Source: Alsobacter ponti
GTDB lineage: Bacteria > Pseudomonadota > Alphaproteobacteria > Rhizobiales > Beijerinckiaceae
Direction of reading: 5' to 3'
Assembly (NCBI RefSeq): GCF_024294805.1
Contig: NZ_JANCLU010000005.1
Span: 204,156 to 268,155 of the forward strand
Length of the DNA: 64,000 nt
In this document: one piece after another, positions 42,070-51,227 of the stretch
Numbering within the stretch: the stretch's first letter is position 1
Layout of the letters: each line of letters begins with the position of its first letter
The notes under the pieces: generated by a model
What the model saw: the letters and a program-made list of their open reading frames with translations, nothing else
The model's database searches: none
Told to the model about the DNA's origin: nothing
Translations under genes and position numbers: made by a program

Positions 42070-42394
42070 GGTCGCTCCGGTCTTTCGGGCACGTGGGAAG
42101 GATTTGAACCCGCGCTGTTACACGGGAACCGCCGTCGAAGCAAGCTTCACGGAAGGCGGCGCTGCGCGGGACGGTTCACCGTGACCTGCGTTATTTGCAG
42201 CCAATTTCTTGACATACAGCATTTTCCGTTGCAGTCGAGCAACCTCCAGTTGTATATGTCACAATGGCTCGGAAGGCAGCAAACTGTAACGCTGAGTTGA
42301 AGCTGAGCTTCCTAAAAAAACGGCTCACGGCTTCGCGTGCGGTCCGGTTGAAACGATCCACCAGTCATTGCGTCACTCGCACGGGATATTGTCG
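42070..42394. other. Divergent intergenic region, rpoZ / labA-like
   Basis: 325 bases, more AT-rich than its surroundings. It contains the plus-strand promoter candidate at 42229-42256, a consensus TTGACA (42209-42214) without a matching -10, and a short tRNA-3'-end-like stretch near 42092-42117 that does not fold into a tRNA. No ORF is supported. Confidence 0.5.
42229..42256 (+). promoter_or_regulatory. Possible promoter of the LabA-like gene
   Basis: TTGCAG (42229-42234), 16-base spacer, TGTATA (42251-42256), in an AT-rich patch 140 bases before the gene. Confidence 0.4.
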
Positions 42395-43000
42395 ATGCAA
42401 AACGTTGAACGGACCGCCCTTTTCATCGACGGAGCGAACCTTTACGCCACCGCCAAGGCCCTGGGTTTCGACATCGATTACAAGCGCCTGCTGAAGGAGT
42501 TCCAGACGCGGGGCTATCTGGTCCGCGCCTTCTACTACACGGCCCTGATCGAGGATCAGGAATACTCCTCCATCCGGCCGCTGATCGACTGGCTCGACTA
42601 CAACGGCTACCGCGTGGTGACGAAGCCGACCAAGGAATTCGTCGACTCGACGGGCCGCCGCAAGGTCAAGGGCAACATGGACATCGAGCTCGCCATCGAC
42701 GCGCTCGAGCTCGCGCCCTACATCAACCATATGGTGCTGTTCTCCGGCGACGGCGACTTCCGCTCGCTGGTCGAGGCCATGCAGCGGCGCGGCGTGCGCG
42801 TCTCGGTCGTCTCGACGATCAGCTCGCAGCCGCCCATGGTCGCCGACGAGCTGCGCCGCCAGGCCGACGAGTTCGTCGACATCCTGCACCTCGCCGCCAA
42901 GATCGGCCGCGATCCGGCCGAGCGCGCCGAGCGCCCGGCCCGCACCTACGAGCGCCGCCCGCCGGCGCCTCCGGTGGACCCGACCGGCGGAGACGTGTAA
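42395..43000 (+). CDS. LabA/DUF88-type NYN-domain protein
   Basis: 201 residues. TALFIDGANLYATAKALGFDIDYKRLL at the N-terminus, KGNMDIELAIDAL and MVLFSGDGDFRSLVEAMQRRGVRV carry the acidic residues of the NYN nuclease fold, with a proline/arginine-rich tail. Family members are putative metal-dependent RNases. Lies divergently from rpoZ. The following uracil-DNA glycosylase begins 9 bases later, so the two probably form an operon. Confidence 0.88.
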   Translation: MQNVERTALFIDGANLYATAKALGFDIDYKRLLKEFQTRGYLVRAFYYTALIEDQEYSSIRPLIDWLDYNGYRVVTKPTKEFVDSTGRRKVKGNMDIELAIDALELAPYINHMVLFSGDGDFRSLVEAMQRRGVRVSVVSTISSQPPMVADELRRQADEFVDILHLAAKIGRDPAERAERPARTYERRPPAPPVDPTGGDV

Positions 43001-43009
43001 GAGCGGCCC

Positions 43010-43711
43010 ATGGCCGCGACAGCACACGCCAACGACGACCCGGCCGGGCCCCACAGCCCGGCCTTTTCACGCCCGGAACCGGCGCGCGACTGCCCGCTCT
43101 GCCCGCGCCTCGTCGCCTTCCGCGAGGCGGCCCGCGCGCGCGAGCCCTCGTGGCACAACGCCCCGGTGCCCTCCTTCGGCGACCCCGCCGGCCGGCTGCT
43201 CGTGGTCGGGCTGGCGCCCGGCCTGCGCGGCGCGAATCGCACCGGCCGGCCGTTCACCGGCGACTTCGCCGGCGACCTGCTCTACGGCACGCTCATCGAC
43301 TTCGGCTTCGCGCGCGGCCGTTTCGCGGCGCGGCCGGACGACGGGCTGACGCTGGTCGATTGCCTGCTCACCAACGCCGTGCGCTGCGTGCCGCCGGAGA
43401 ACAAGCCGGTCGGCGGCGAAATCGCCAATTGCCGGCCGTTCCTGGCCGCCACGATGGGCGGGCTGCCCAGGCTCGCGGCGATCGTCGCGCTGGGGCGGAT
43501 CGCCCACGAATCCATCCTGCGGGCGCTGGTGCTGCGGCAGGACGATTTCCGCTTCGCGCACGGCGCGCGCCACCAGGTCCGCCCCGGGCTGGCGCTCTTC
43601 GACAGCTATCACTGCAGCCGCTACAACACGAGCACGCGCCGGCTGACGCCGGAGATGTTCCGGGCCGTGTTCGCCGCCGTCAGGGCCGAGCTGGGGCCGC
43701 CGCCCGGCTGA
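43010..43711 (+). CDS. Uracil-DNA glycosylase, family 5 (UDGb-like)
   Basis: 233 residues. CPLCPRLVAFRE, CLLTNAVRCVPPENK and IANCRPFL supply an iron-sulfur cysteine set. VVGLAPGLRGANRTGRPFTGD is motif A of UDGb, and DSYHCSRYNTSTRRLT is its motif C. UDGb enzymes remove uracil and some other deaminated bases. Cotranscribed with the NYN protein by position. Confidence 0.9.
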   Translation: MAATAHANDDPAGPHSPAFSRPEPARDCPLCPRLVAFREAARAREPSWHNAPVPSFGDPAGRLLVVGLAPGLRGANRTGRPFTGDFAGDLLYGTLIDFGFARGRFAARPDDGLTLVDCLLTNAVRCVPPENKPVGGEIANCRPFLAATMGGLPRLAAIVALGRIAHESILRALVLRQDDFRFAHGARHQVRPGLALFDSYHCSRYNTSTRRLTPEMFRAVFAAVRAELGPPPG

Positions 43712-43714
43712 TCG

Positions 43715-44695
43715 TCACTTCTTCGGCGTCGCGGCGCTCGGCACGGGCGGCCCGGACGAGAACCGGCTGAACACCATGTCGGGCGCGCTGGTGTTGTGCC
43801 GCGAGGCGATCGTCCGCCCGGCCCACAGCTCCACGAGTTCGCCGCCGGGCCAGCTCATGATCGGGCTCTCGCCCCAGCCCTTCCCCGTCGCGGTGCGCCA
43901 AGCCACCTTGGCGACGTCCGCGTTGAACTCCGTCGTGTACATGGAGCGCATCGCCATGAAGGGCCGGCCGCCCGGCATCGGCCCGTCATAGGAAACGTCA
44001 AGGATGATGCGGTCGGGGTCGAGCGTGTCGACCGTCAGGCGGGCCGAGCCGCCGCGGGCGAACTTCATCGTGAAGCTCTTGGTCGCCGGGTCGAACGAGA
44101 TCTCCTCGAAGTCGACGATCGGGCGCTCCTGCGTTTCCACCGGGCCGATCAGGAACGAGCTGCCATAGGCGCTCCAGCGCATGTGGGCCGGCGGCAGCGG
44201 CCGGGCGCGCCAGTAGCCGTCCTGCGGATAGACAACCAGCACCTCTTCGGCGCGCTCGTTGTGCAGCATCCAGAGCTGCACGACGTGCAGGCCCTGCTCC
44301 ACCCGGTCGCCGACCCTGAACGGCACCTTGGCCGGCCGCCAGAAGGACGGGTAGACGTGGCCCGTCAGCCACATGCGCTCGTTCTCGAAGAAGGTGACGC
44401 GCCGCGCCTGCGCCACGAAGGACGGATCGTGCGTCATGTCGCAGCTGGTGAAGTCGGGGGCCCAGCGGTCCACCACGATCTGGCCGATATAGCTGGGATG
44501 GACGGCCTGGATGCGAAGGCTGCGGACCTGGGACGAGGTGAATTCGAGGTTGATGTTGTCCTTTTCCGCGCAGAGCTCGGGTTCGCTCTTGTTGGCGACG
44601 GCGACGGAGAGCTCGTCGGCGCGGGCGGCTTCTGCGGACAGGGACAGCCCCAGGCAGAGAGCGGCGGCGACCAGCGGGCGGAACGGCCCCATCAT
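43715..44695 (-). CDS. Secreted protein coupled to the FkbM/MdoH genes
   Basis: 326 residues. Sec signal (PFRPLVAAALCLGLSLSAEAARA), then VRSLRIQAVHPSYIGQIVVDRW, MWLTGHVYPSFWRPAKVPFRVGDRV, FLIGPVETQERPIVDFEEISFDP and a Ser/Pro-rich end (FSSGPPVPSAATPKK). Cysteines occur at ELCAEKDN and FTSCDMTH, possibly a disulfide. I do not recognise the family. The first of two ATG codons overlaps the fkbM stop (ATGA), so it is made with the glycan enzymes upstream. Confidence 0.75.
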   Translation of the reverse strand: MMGPFRPLVAAALCLGLSLSAEAARADELSVAVANKSEPELCAEKDNINLEFTSSQVRSLRIQAVHPSYIGQIVVDRWAPDFTSCDMTHDPSFVAQARRVTFFENERMWLTGHVYPSFWRPAKVPFRVGDRVEQGLHVVQLWMLHNERAEEVLVVYPQDGYWRARPLPPAHMRWSAYGSSFLIGPVETQERPIVDFEEISFDPATKSFTMKFARGGSARLTVDTLDPDRIILDVSYDGPMPGGRPFMAMRSMYTTEFNADVAKVAWRTATGKGWGESPIMSWPGGELVELWAGRTIASRHNTSAPDMVFSRFSSGPPVPSAATPKK

Positions 44696-45462
44696 CGAAC
44701 TCCTCTGGAATCCTCGAGAAAGGCGTAGACGTCGCCCGAGTTCGCCTCGTGCGGCAGGGCCGCGAGATAGGCCAGAATCGCCGCCCCGTCGACCGGCTCG
44801 GCGAAGGCGAGCGTCTGGCTCTCCCCCGGCGAGACGTTGAAGCGGTAGTCGCCCAGCGCGCCCAGCCGCTCGACGCAGCGCCCGGCGACGTCGCGGGCGA
44901 TGGTCGTGAACTCGAAGGACAGCGCCGGCAGCGCCTCGCCGAGCCCGGCCAGGACCTCGTCCTCGTAGCCCTCGACGTCGATCTTGACGAAGGCCGGCCT
45001 GCCGAAGCGGGCGATGAGGCCGTCGAGCGTGACGAGGGGCACGCGCGCCGTCTCGTCCCAGACCTGCCCTTCCCACCCCGCCGCGCCGTCGGCGGCGCGG
45101 ACGAAATCGTGGGAGGCGGTGGAGACAGTGGGGTTGGCGCTGTTGATATTGAGCGTGATCTCGCCCTCGCGCGCCCCGGCCGCCGCCCGCAGCAGCGTCA
45201 CCTGCCGGTCGCGCCCGTGCAGCAGACGAAGCACAAACGCGGGGCCGGCCTGCGGCTCCAGCGCGACGACGCGCGCGCCGAGCCGGCGGAACGACGAGGT
45301 CCGGTCTCCGACATGGGCGCCGATGTCGAACACGAGGTCGCCGGGACGGACCCATCGGCGGTGCAGCGCGTCCATGGCCCGGTGGTGCGCGCGGTCGAAG
45401 TGATAGACGCGCACGGAGCGCCACAGGCCGCGGCAGGTCGCCAGCGCCGCCGCCAGGCGCAC
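44692..45462 (-). CDS. FkbM-family SAM methyltransferase
   Basis: 256 residues. GDLVFDIGAHVGDRTSSFRRLGARV is the SAM-binding loop, with FVKIDVEGYEDEVLAGL, the acidic FkbM motif. Members O-methylate sugars and other small molecules. GTG start 2 bases after the mdoH-like stop codon (TGACGTG), followed by ATGA overlap with the secreted protein. The acceptor could be the product of the MdoH-type enzyme, but this is inference. Confidence 0.88.
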   Translation of the reverse strand: MRLAAALATCRGLWRSVRVYHFDRAHHRAMDALHRRWVRPGDLVFDIGAHVGDRTSSFRRLGARVVALEPQAGPAFVLRLLHGRDRQVTLLRAAAGAREGEITLNINSANPTVSTASHDFVRAADGAAGWEGQVWDETARVPLVTLDGLIARFGRPAFVKIDVEGYEDEVLAGLGEALPALSFEFTTIARDVAGRCVERLGALGDYRFNVSPGESQTLAFAEPVDGAAILAYLAALPHEANSGDVYAFLEDSRGVR

Positions 45463-45463
45463 G

Positions 45464-47245
45464 TCAGGCGGCCCTGACCAGGACGGAGGCCGGCGCGGGC
45501 CGCTCCAGGGCCATCACCTCCGGCGGCGGGTCGATCTCCTCCGGAATGGCGCATAGCCCGATGTGCGCCAGCCAGCGGCCGAACGCGGGCGAGGCGGTGA
45601 CCACGGCGAAGGGGATGGACAGCGGGAAGCCCGCCAGCAACGGCAGGCCCCACCAGAACGCCACGGGCGCGTTCCACCACAACAGGCTCATCACCACGCT
45701 GCCGAACAGCGTCTGCGGCCATAGGCCGCGCGCCGCCGTGGCCCAGGACAGGGCGTGCGCATCGCGCGCCTGCCCGTTCCAGACCACCGAGCGGCCGACC
45801 AGCAGCCCGAGCATGAACAGCGTGGTGCGCAGCGTCGTCGCCGCGCCAACCATGAACGAGAACGCCAGCTCGGCCGCCACGCCAGCGGCGAAGCGCACGC
45901 CCCCGCCGTAGCGCGCCACGCCGCCGCGCGTCAGCGTCACGTCGAGCGCGCCGGCGATCTTCGGCGCGAGGTACATCAGGATGAAGGAGAGATAGACGGC
46001 GAGCGCCAGCCCGGAGCGATAGCCGGCCTGGAGGTCGGCGGCGTCGAACGGCTTGAGCGCGGCCAGCGCGAACATCAGGGTCCAGGCCGGGATGCCGAGG
46101 AACATCAGGATCGCCCAGGCGAGCTGGAAACGGCTCATCGGCGCCAGCCCCGGCAGGCCGAGCAGCCGGAAATACTGCATGTTGCCCTGGCACCAGCGCA
46201 GGTCGCGCCGGGTGAACTCCACCACGGTGGGCGGATTCTCCTCCCAGCTGCCGCACTCGCGCGGCAGCACGCGCACCTCGTAGCCCGCCCGGCGCATCAG
46301 CGCCGCCTCCACCTGGTCGTGCGACAGGATCGGCCCGCCGAGCGGCGGCCCGCCCGGGATCGTCGGCAGATGGCACTGGCTGGCGAAAGGGGCGATGCGC
46401 ACCATCCCGTTGTGGCCCCAGAACGGCCCGCACTCGCCGGCCCACCAGGCGCTGCCCATCGTGTAGGGCCGCATGCCCTGGCGCATGCCGAACTGGAACA
46501 GCCGCGCGAAGGCGCTGCGCGATGGCAGGCCGACCACGAGGCTCTGCAGGATGCCGATGCGCGGGTGCGCCTGCATGATGCGCGCGAGCCGCACGACGGT
46601 CGTCCCGTCCATCAGGCTGTCGGCGTCGAGCGGCAGCATCAGCTCGTACTCGCCGCCCCAGCGCTCGCAAAAATCGCGGAGATTGCCGGCCTTGAAGCCG
46701 GTGTTGCGGTCGCGGCGGCGGTAATGCAGGCGGTGCGGATCGTCGAATGCGTCGCGCAGCGCCGCGAACGCGTTCTCCTCGGCGGCGGCGAGTTCGGGAT
46801 CGCTCGTGTCGCTAAGCACGAACCAGCCGAAATGCGCGCCTTCTCCGGTGGCGTCGACGCTGTCCTTGACGATGCGCAGCCGCGCCATGGCGCGGTCCGG
46901 GTCCTCGTTGCGGATGGTGAGCAGCACGGCGGTGCGCACATGCAGCGGCGCCGGGTCGTCGCCGGCGGCGTCGAACGGCGCGGTCTCCTCCATCGCGTCG
47001 GGGGAGACGTGCAGCAGCCACAGCCCGATCGCCGCGTTCCAGAAGCCCAGCACGCTCCACGGGGCGGCGAACAGGAAGCAGAGCAGCATCAAGGCGTCGA
47101 TGAGCGACCAGCCGCCGACCGCCAGCACCTCGACCATCGCCCAGGCGAGGCCGAGATAGGTCGCGACGTTCAGCCCGGCCACGAAAATGCGGCGTCGCGC
47201 CAGGACCCGGGTTGACTGCAAGCCGGCGGGAGTGGTCGATGCCAT
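45464..47245 (-). CDS. MdoH-type glucans biosynthesis glucosyltransferase
   Basis: 593 residues, family-2 glycosyltransferase in the inner membrane. Two N-terminal membrane segments, then a catalytic domain with TAVLLTIRNEDPDRAM, RRDRNTGFKAGNLRDF, LMLPLDADSLM and RRDLRWCQGNMQYF (the Q-x-x-R-W type site), and about five C-terminal membrane segments. E. coli MdoH is longer (over 800 residues) and works with a periplasmic MdoG, absent here. Start ATG at 47243-47245 chosen by homology of length; the ribosome site is weak. Confidence 0.88.
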   Translation of the reverse strand: MASTTPAGLQSTRVLARRRIFVAGLNVATYLGLAWAMVEVLAVGGWSLIDALMLLCFLFAAPWSVLGFWNAAIGLWLLHVSPDAMEETAPFDAAGDDPAPLHVRTAVLLTIRNEDPDRAMARLRIVKDSVDATGEGAHFGWFVLSDTSDPELAAAEENAFAALRDAFDDPHRLHYRRRDRNTGFKAGNLRDFCERWGGEYELMLPLDADSLMDGTTVVRLARIMQAHPRIGILQSLVVGLPSRSAFARLFQFGMRQGMRPYTMGSAWWAGECGPFWGHNGMVRIAPFASQCHLPTIPGGPPLGGPILSHDQVEAALMRRAGYEVRVLPRECGSWEENPPTVVEFTRRDLRWCQGNMQYFRLLGLPGLAPMSRFQLAWAILMFLGIPAWTLMFALAALKPFDAADLQAGYRSGLALAVYLSFILMYLAPKIAGALDVTLTRGGVARYGGGVRFAAGVAAELAFSFMVGAATTLRTTLFMLGLLVGRSVVWNGQARDAHALSWATAARGLWPQTLFGSVVMSLLWWNAPVAFWWGLPLLAGFPLSIPFAVVTASPAFGRWLAHIGLCAIPEEIDPPPEVMALERPAPASVLVRAA

Positions 47246-47311
47246 GAAGAAAGCCGGACTCGCGGGAGGGAACGGTGGCGGGGCCCCATTGAAATAGAGG
47301 GGAACTTTGTC

Positions 47312-48325
47312 GTGGGCAATGAGGCGGCGGGACACGAGCACGAGAGCGGCGCGCGAGGCTCCTCGTCGCGCGCGCTCTGGTATGTCGCGCCCGGGCGCGC
47401 GGAGATCCGTCCGGCGAGCCTGGGGGGCCGCCCCGAAGACGTGCAGGTCCGCGCGCTGTGGAGCGGGATCAGCCGGGGCACGGAGCGTCTCGTCGCCTCC
47501 GGCCGGGTGCCGGCCGCCGAGCACGGGCGCATGCGCGCGCCGCTGCAGGAGGGCGACTTCCCCTTCCCGGTGAAATACGGCTACTGCGCCGTCGGGGTCG
47601 CCGAGGGCGGGCCGGACGCGCTGATCGGCCGCACGGTGTTCTGCCTGCATCCGCACCAGGACAGCTTCCGCGCCCCGGCGCATCTCGTGCAGCCTTTGCC
47701 CGCCGGCCTGCCCGCGCGGCGCGCCATCCTGGCCGCCAACATGGAGACCGCGCTCAACGCGACATGGGACGGCGGCGTCGGCCCCGCCGACCGGGTGGTC
47801 GTGGTCGGCGCGGGCCTCGTCGGCCTGCTCGTCGCCTATCTGTGCGCGCGCATGCCGGGAACGGAGGTGACGGTGGTCGACGTCGAGGCCGCCCGCGCGG
47901 CGCTGGCCGGCAGCCTCGGCGCGCGCTTCGCCGCCCCGGCCGACGCGCCCGTCGACGCCGATGTCGTGTTCCACGCCAGCGGCGCGCCGGCGGGCCTCGC
48001 CACGGCGATCGGCTGCGCGGGGTTCGAAAGCCGCGTCGTCGAGATGAGCTGGTTCGGCGAGGGCGACGTGCCCGCCCCGCTCGGCGGCGCGTTCCACAGC
48101 CGCCGGCTGCGCATCGTGTCGTCGCAGGTCGGTCACGTCGCCGCCGCGCGCCGGGCGCGCTGGACCCACGCCAGACGCCTCGCGGCGGCGCTCGACCTCT
48201 TGCGCGACGACGCGCTCGACGCGCTGATCACCGAAGAGGTCGCGTTCGACGATCTGCCCGCCGCTATTCCGCGTATTCTGGCGGAGCGCGCGCCTGGCCT
48301 CGCCACCGCCGTCCGTTACCGCTGA
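47312..48325 (+). CDS. Zinc-type alcohol dehydrogenase-like MDR oxidoreductase
   Basis: 337 residues, medium-chain dehydrogenase/reductase fold. The N-terminal part (ALWYVAPGRAEIRPA, ALWSGISRGTERLVASGRVP) lacks the usual catalytic Cys-His zinc motif. Nucleotide loop VVVVGAGLVGLLVAYL at about 165, followed by TVVDVEAARA and HASGAPAGLATAI. GTG start with AGGGG 9 bases before. First gene of the coupled set with the PTPS-like protein, glycosyltransferase and methyltransferase. Substrate unknown. Confidence 0.85.
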   Translation: MGNEAAGHEHESGARGSSSRALWYVAPGRAEIRPASLGGRPEDVQVRALWSGISRGTERLVASGRVPAAEHGRMRAPLQEGDFPFPVKYGYCAVGVAEGGPDALIGRTVFCLHPHQDSFRAPAHLVQPLPAGLPARRAILAANMETALNATWDGGVGPADRVVVVGAGLVGLLVAYLCARMPGTEVTVVDVEAARAALAGSLGARFAAPADAPVDADVVFHASGAPAGLATAIGCAGFESRVVEMSWFGEGDVPAPLGGAFHSRRLRIVSSQVGHVAAARRARWTHARRLAAALDLLRDDALDALITEEVAFDDLPAAIPRILAERAPGLATAVRYR

Positions 48326-48346
48326 CCCGCCTTCGGAGGATCCCCC

Positions 48347-48754
48347 ATGTACGCTGTCGAGGTGCGCGACCACATCATGATCGCGCATAGTTTCCGGGGC
48401 GAGCTGTTCGGCCCGGCCCAGCGCCTGCACGGGGCGACCTTCGTGGTCGACGTCGCGTTCTTCCGTGAGGACATCACCGAGGACGGCGTTGTCGTCGACA
48501 TCGGCCGCGCGCATGACGCGCTGAAGGCCACGCTCGGCCCGCTCAACTACCGCAACCTCGACGATGTCCCCGAGTTCGCGGGCAAGCAGACGACCACCGA
48601 GTTCCTGTCCCGCCACATCTTCGACCGCATGGCGCAGGCCTGCCGGCGGGGCGATCTCGGCCCCGGCGGCGAGGGTATCGCGCGGATCCGCGTGACGCTG
48701 CACGAATCCCACGTGGCGCGCGCCTGGTACGAAGGCCCGGTTTCCGGTGCCTGA
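48347..48754 (+). CDS. 6-pyruvoyl-tetrahydropterin synthase-fold protein without the catalytic residues
   Basis: 135 residues: [51 protein letters not shown]. Against E. coli QueD, two zinc histidines (H14, H28) remain. The third is A30, because HGH is HGA. The catalytic Cys is A24, the Asp-His pair is N67-Y68, and the late glutamate is E120. So the fold is kept while the PTPS chemistry is improbable. Strong GGAGG 7 bases before the ATG. It shares its stop region with the next gene (8-base overlap). Confidence 0.88.
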   Translation: MYAVEVRDHIMIAHSFRGELFGPAQRLHGATFVVDVAFFREDITEDGVVVDIGRAHDALKATLGPLNYRNLDDVPEFAGKQTTTEFLSRHIFDRMAQACRRGDLGPGGEGIARIRVTLHESHVARAWYEGPVSGA

Positions 48755-49805
48755 CGTCGTCTTCGCGATCCCCGGCGACCTGGCGACGCGGACGGGCGGC
48801 TACGCCTATGACCGCCGCCTTCTGGAGCTGCTGCCGGCCCACGGCTTGGCGGTGAGGCATCTTCGCCTGCCCGGCTCGTTCCCGTTCGCCAGCGTCGCCG
48901 ACCTGAGCGAAAGCTATTACCGCCTGAGGACCACGCCGCCCGACGCCGTGCTGCTGATCGACGGCCTCGCCTACGGTGCGCTGACCGACCTCGTGCTGAA
49001 GGATGTCGACCGCACGATGGTGGCGCTCGTCCATCATCCGCTGGCCCTCGAGACCGGCCTGAACGACCGCCAGCAGCGCGCGCTGCGCCACAGCGAGACC
49101 GCCGCGCTGGCCCGCGCGGCGCGCGTCATCGTCACCAGCCCGACCACCGCCGCCATCCTGGCGAGCGACTACGGCGTCGCGCCGGAGCGCATCGCGGTGG
49201 CGGAGCCCGGCACCGACCGCGCCCCCATCGCGCGCGGCTCCGTCTCCGGCGGCGCGATGCTCGCCGTCGGGGCGGTGTCGCCGCGCAAGGGCTACGGCGT
49301 GCTGGTGGAGGCGCTCGCGGCGCTGCGCGACCTCGACTGGTCGCTGGTCATCGTCGGGTCGCTGGAGCGCGCGCCGGAGGAGGCCGCGCGGCTCGCCGAC
49401 GCGGTGCGGGAGCATGGCCTGTCGGAGCGCATCCGCCTCGCCGGCGAGCTGGACGAGGCGGCGCTGGCGGCCGCCTGGGACGAAGCCGACCTGTTCGTCG
49501 CCCCGTCCCTGTTCGAGGGCTACGGCATGGTGCTGGGCGAGGCGATGGCGCGCGGCCTGCCGATCGTCTGCACCACCGGCGGGGCGGCCTCGGCCACCGC
49601 GCCGGACGACGCGGCGCTGAAGGTGACGCCGGGCGACGCGCCCGCGCTCGCGGCGGCGCTGCGGCGCGTGCTGGGCGACGCGGCTCTGCGGCGGCGCATG
49701 GCCGAGGCCTCCCGCCTCGCGGGCGAGCGCCTGCCGCGCTGGGACGACACCGCGCGCATCGTCGCCGACGCGCTGCGTCTGGCCAAGGCGGAGGCCGCCC
49801 GATGA
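48747..49805 (+). CDS. Glycosyltransferase family 4
   Basis: 352 residues, GT-B fold. Donor-site motifs: [55 protein letters not shown] with the E-x7-E pattern near residue 262. Donor and acceptor cannot be read. GTG start overlaps the PTPS-like gene by 8 bases; its end overlaps the methyltransferase start by 4, so it is fully coupled to both. Confidence 0.9.
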   Translation: MPDVVFAIPGDLATRTGGYAYDRRLLELLPAHGLAVRHLRLPGSFPFASVADLSESYYRLRTTPPDAVLLIDGLAYGALTDLVLKDVDRTMVALVHHPLALETGLNDRQQRALRHSETAALARAARVIVTSPTTAAILASDYGVAPERIAVAEPGTDRAPIARGSVSGGAMLAVGAVSPRKGYGVLVEALAALRDLDWSLVIVGSLERAPEEAARLADAVREHGLSERIRLAGELDEAALAAAWDEADLFVAPSLFEGYGMVLGEAMARGLPIVCTTGGAASATAPDDAALKVTPGDAPALAAALRRVLGDAALRRRMAEASRLAGERLPRWDDTARIVADALRLAKAEAAR

Positions 49806-50641
49806 GCGGCTTCAGCCCCGACTGGCTCGCCTTGCGCGAACCCGCCGACCTTCGGGCCCGCGACGCCGGCCTGCTCGGCGCGCTCGCGCGTCGTCTGGCC
49901 GGGCGCGAGGCGGTCACCATCGTCGACCTCGGCTGCGGCGCGGGGTCGAACCTGCGCGCGCTCGCGCCGGCCCTCGACGTTCCGCAGCGCTGGCGGCTGG
50001 TGGACCACGACCCCCGCCTCCTCGACGCGGCCCGGCAGCGGCTAGCCGCCTGGGGCGGCGGCGCGGCGGATGGAGCCGGCCTCGCCCTGACCGTTGGCGG
50101 ACGCCGTTCGGACGTCGAGTTCCGGCAGGCCGACCTCGCGCAATCCGTGGACGCCGCGCTCGACCCGACGCCCGACCTCGTGACCGCGGCGGCGTTCTTC
50201 GATCTCGTTTCGGAGAACTGGATCGAGCGTTTCGTCCAGACGCTCGCCGCGCGCCGGCTGCCGCTCTACGCCGTGCTCACCTATGACGGCGAGGAGCGCT
50301 GGTCGCCGCCGCACGCCGCCGACGCCTCGGTGCTGGCCGCGTTCCACGCTCACCAGGGCCGGGACAAGGGTTTCGGGCCCGCCGCCGGACCGCGCGCCGC
50401 CGCCACGCTGGAGGCCGCCTTGCGCCGCCACGGCTACGCCGTCGCGACGGCCGCCAGCCCCTGGCGGCTCGGCGGGGCCGAGCGCGAGCTGATCCGCCAA
50501 CTCGCGGACGGCATCGCGGCGGCGGCGGCGGATACGGGCCGTGTTCCGCCGGAGGTGGCGCGGAACTGGGCGGCGGCGCGGCGCGTGGCGCTTTCCGCGC
50601 TCATCGGCCATGTCGACGTGCTGGCGCTGCCGCCGTCCTGA
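49802..50641 (+). CDS. Class I SAM-dependent methyltransferase
   Basis: 279 residues. VTIVDLGCGAGSNLRAL is SAM motif I, LVDHDPRLLDAARQRL motif II, DLVTAAAFFDLVSENW a motif IV-like segment. The C-terminus (VPPEVARNWAAARRVAL) is helical. It ends the rightward four-gene operon; the stop codons of the two converging operons are 3 bases apart. Substrate not recognisable; possibly the same small molecule as the glycosyltransferase. Confidence 0.88.
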   Translation: MSGFSPDWLALREPADLRARDAGLLGALARRLAGREAVTIVDLGCGAGSNLRALAPALDVPQRWRLVDHDPRLLDAARQRLAAWGGGAADGAGLALTVGGRRSDVEFRQADLAQSVDAALDPTPDLVTAAAFFDLVSENWIERFVQTLAARRLPLYAVLTYDGEERWSPPHAADASVLAAFHAHQGRDKGFGPAAGPRAAATLEAALRRHGYAVATAASPWRLGGAERELIRQLADGIAAAAADTGRVPPEVARNWAAARRVALSALIGHVDVLALPPS

Positions 50642-50645
50642 GCGG

Positions 50646-51227
50646 TCAGCGGCCGGGCAGCATCCGCGCCATCACCCCGTCCTTGCGCACGAGGAGATGG
50701 AACAGCGCGCCGGCGACATGGAACCCGGCGAGGCCGACCAGCAGCACGGCGGAGAGCTTGTGCAGCCGGAACAGCACCGCGGCGACGCGCTCGTGCGCAT
50801 CGCCGAGGTCCCCGGCGGCGAAGAACGGGAACGGCGGCAAGATGAACGCGCCATAGACCCAGATGTCGGCCCCGTACGCGGAGGTGGCGATCCAGCCGAG
50901 CAGCGGCACGACGAAGATCAGCACGTAGAGCGCCTTGTGGACGAGCAGCGACGCCGTGCGCTCGAAGCCGGTGAGGCCGGGCAGCGGCTCCGGCGCGCCA
51001 CGCGCCAGCCGCACCGCGAGGCGTATAATTGCCAGCGCCAGGATCAGCGCGCCGGTGGAGCGGTGGAGATCGTAGAACGTGTTCTGGATCGGCCCTTCCG
51101 GCACCCTCTCCAGGGCCAGCCCCAGCCCGAAATTGACGAGGACCAGCACGGCCACCAGCCAGTGCAGCCACTTGGCGGCCGGCGAATAGCCGGCCGCTTC
51201 CTCCCGTTGCGAAGCGATGCTCGTCAT
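50646..51227 (-). CDS. Cytochrome b561-type membrane protein
   Basis: 193 residues, four membrane segments. Histidines at H22 (KWLHWLV), H55 (YDLHRS), H97 (LLVHKAL), H156 (FRLHKLS) and H170 (GFHVAG) fit a diheme cytochrome b561. Its ATG overlaps the stop of the RibD-reductase-like gene (ATGA), linking an electron-transfer membrane protein to the reductase. Quinol or superoxide oxidation is typical of the family. Confidence 0.88.
   Translation of the reverse strand: MTSIASQREEAAGYSPAAKWLHWLVAVLVLVNFGLGLALERVPEGPIQNTFYDLHRSTGALILALAIIRLAVRLARGAPEPLPGLTGFERTASLLVHKALYVLIFVVPLLGWIATSAYGADIWVYGAFILPPFPFFAAGDLGDAHERVAAVLFRLHKLSAVLLVGLAGFHVAGALFHLLVRKDGVMARMLPGR

Noticed and set aside
42092-42117. 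tRNA-like 3' end (GGTTCAAATCC pattern on the minus strand)
   Set aside because: The T-stem pairs at only two or three positions, there is no CCA end and no acceptor, D or anticodon arm upstream. It may be a chance match or a tRNA fragment.
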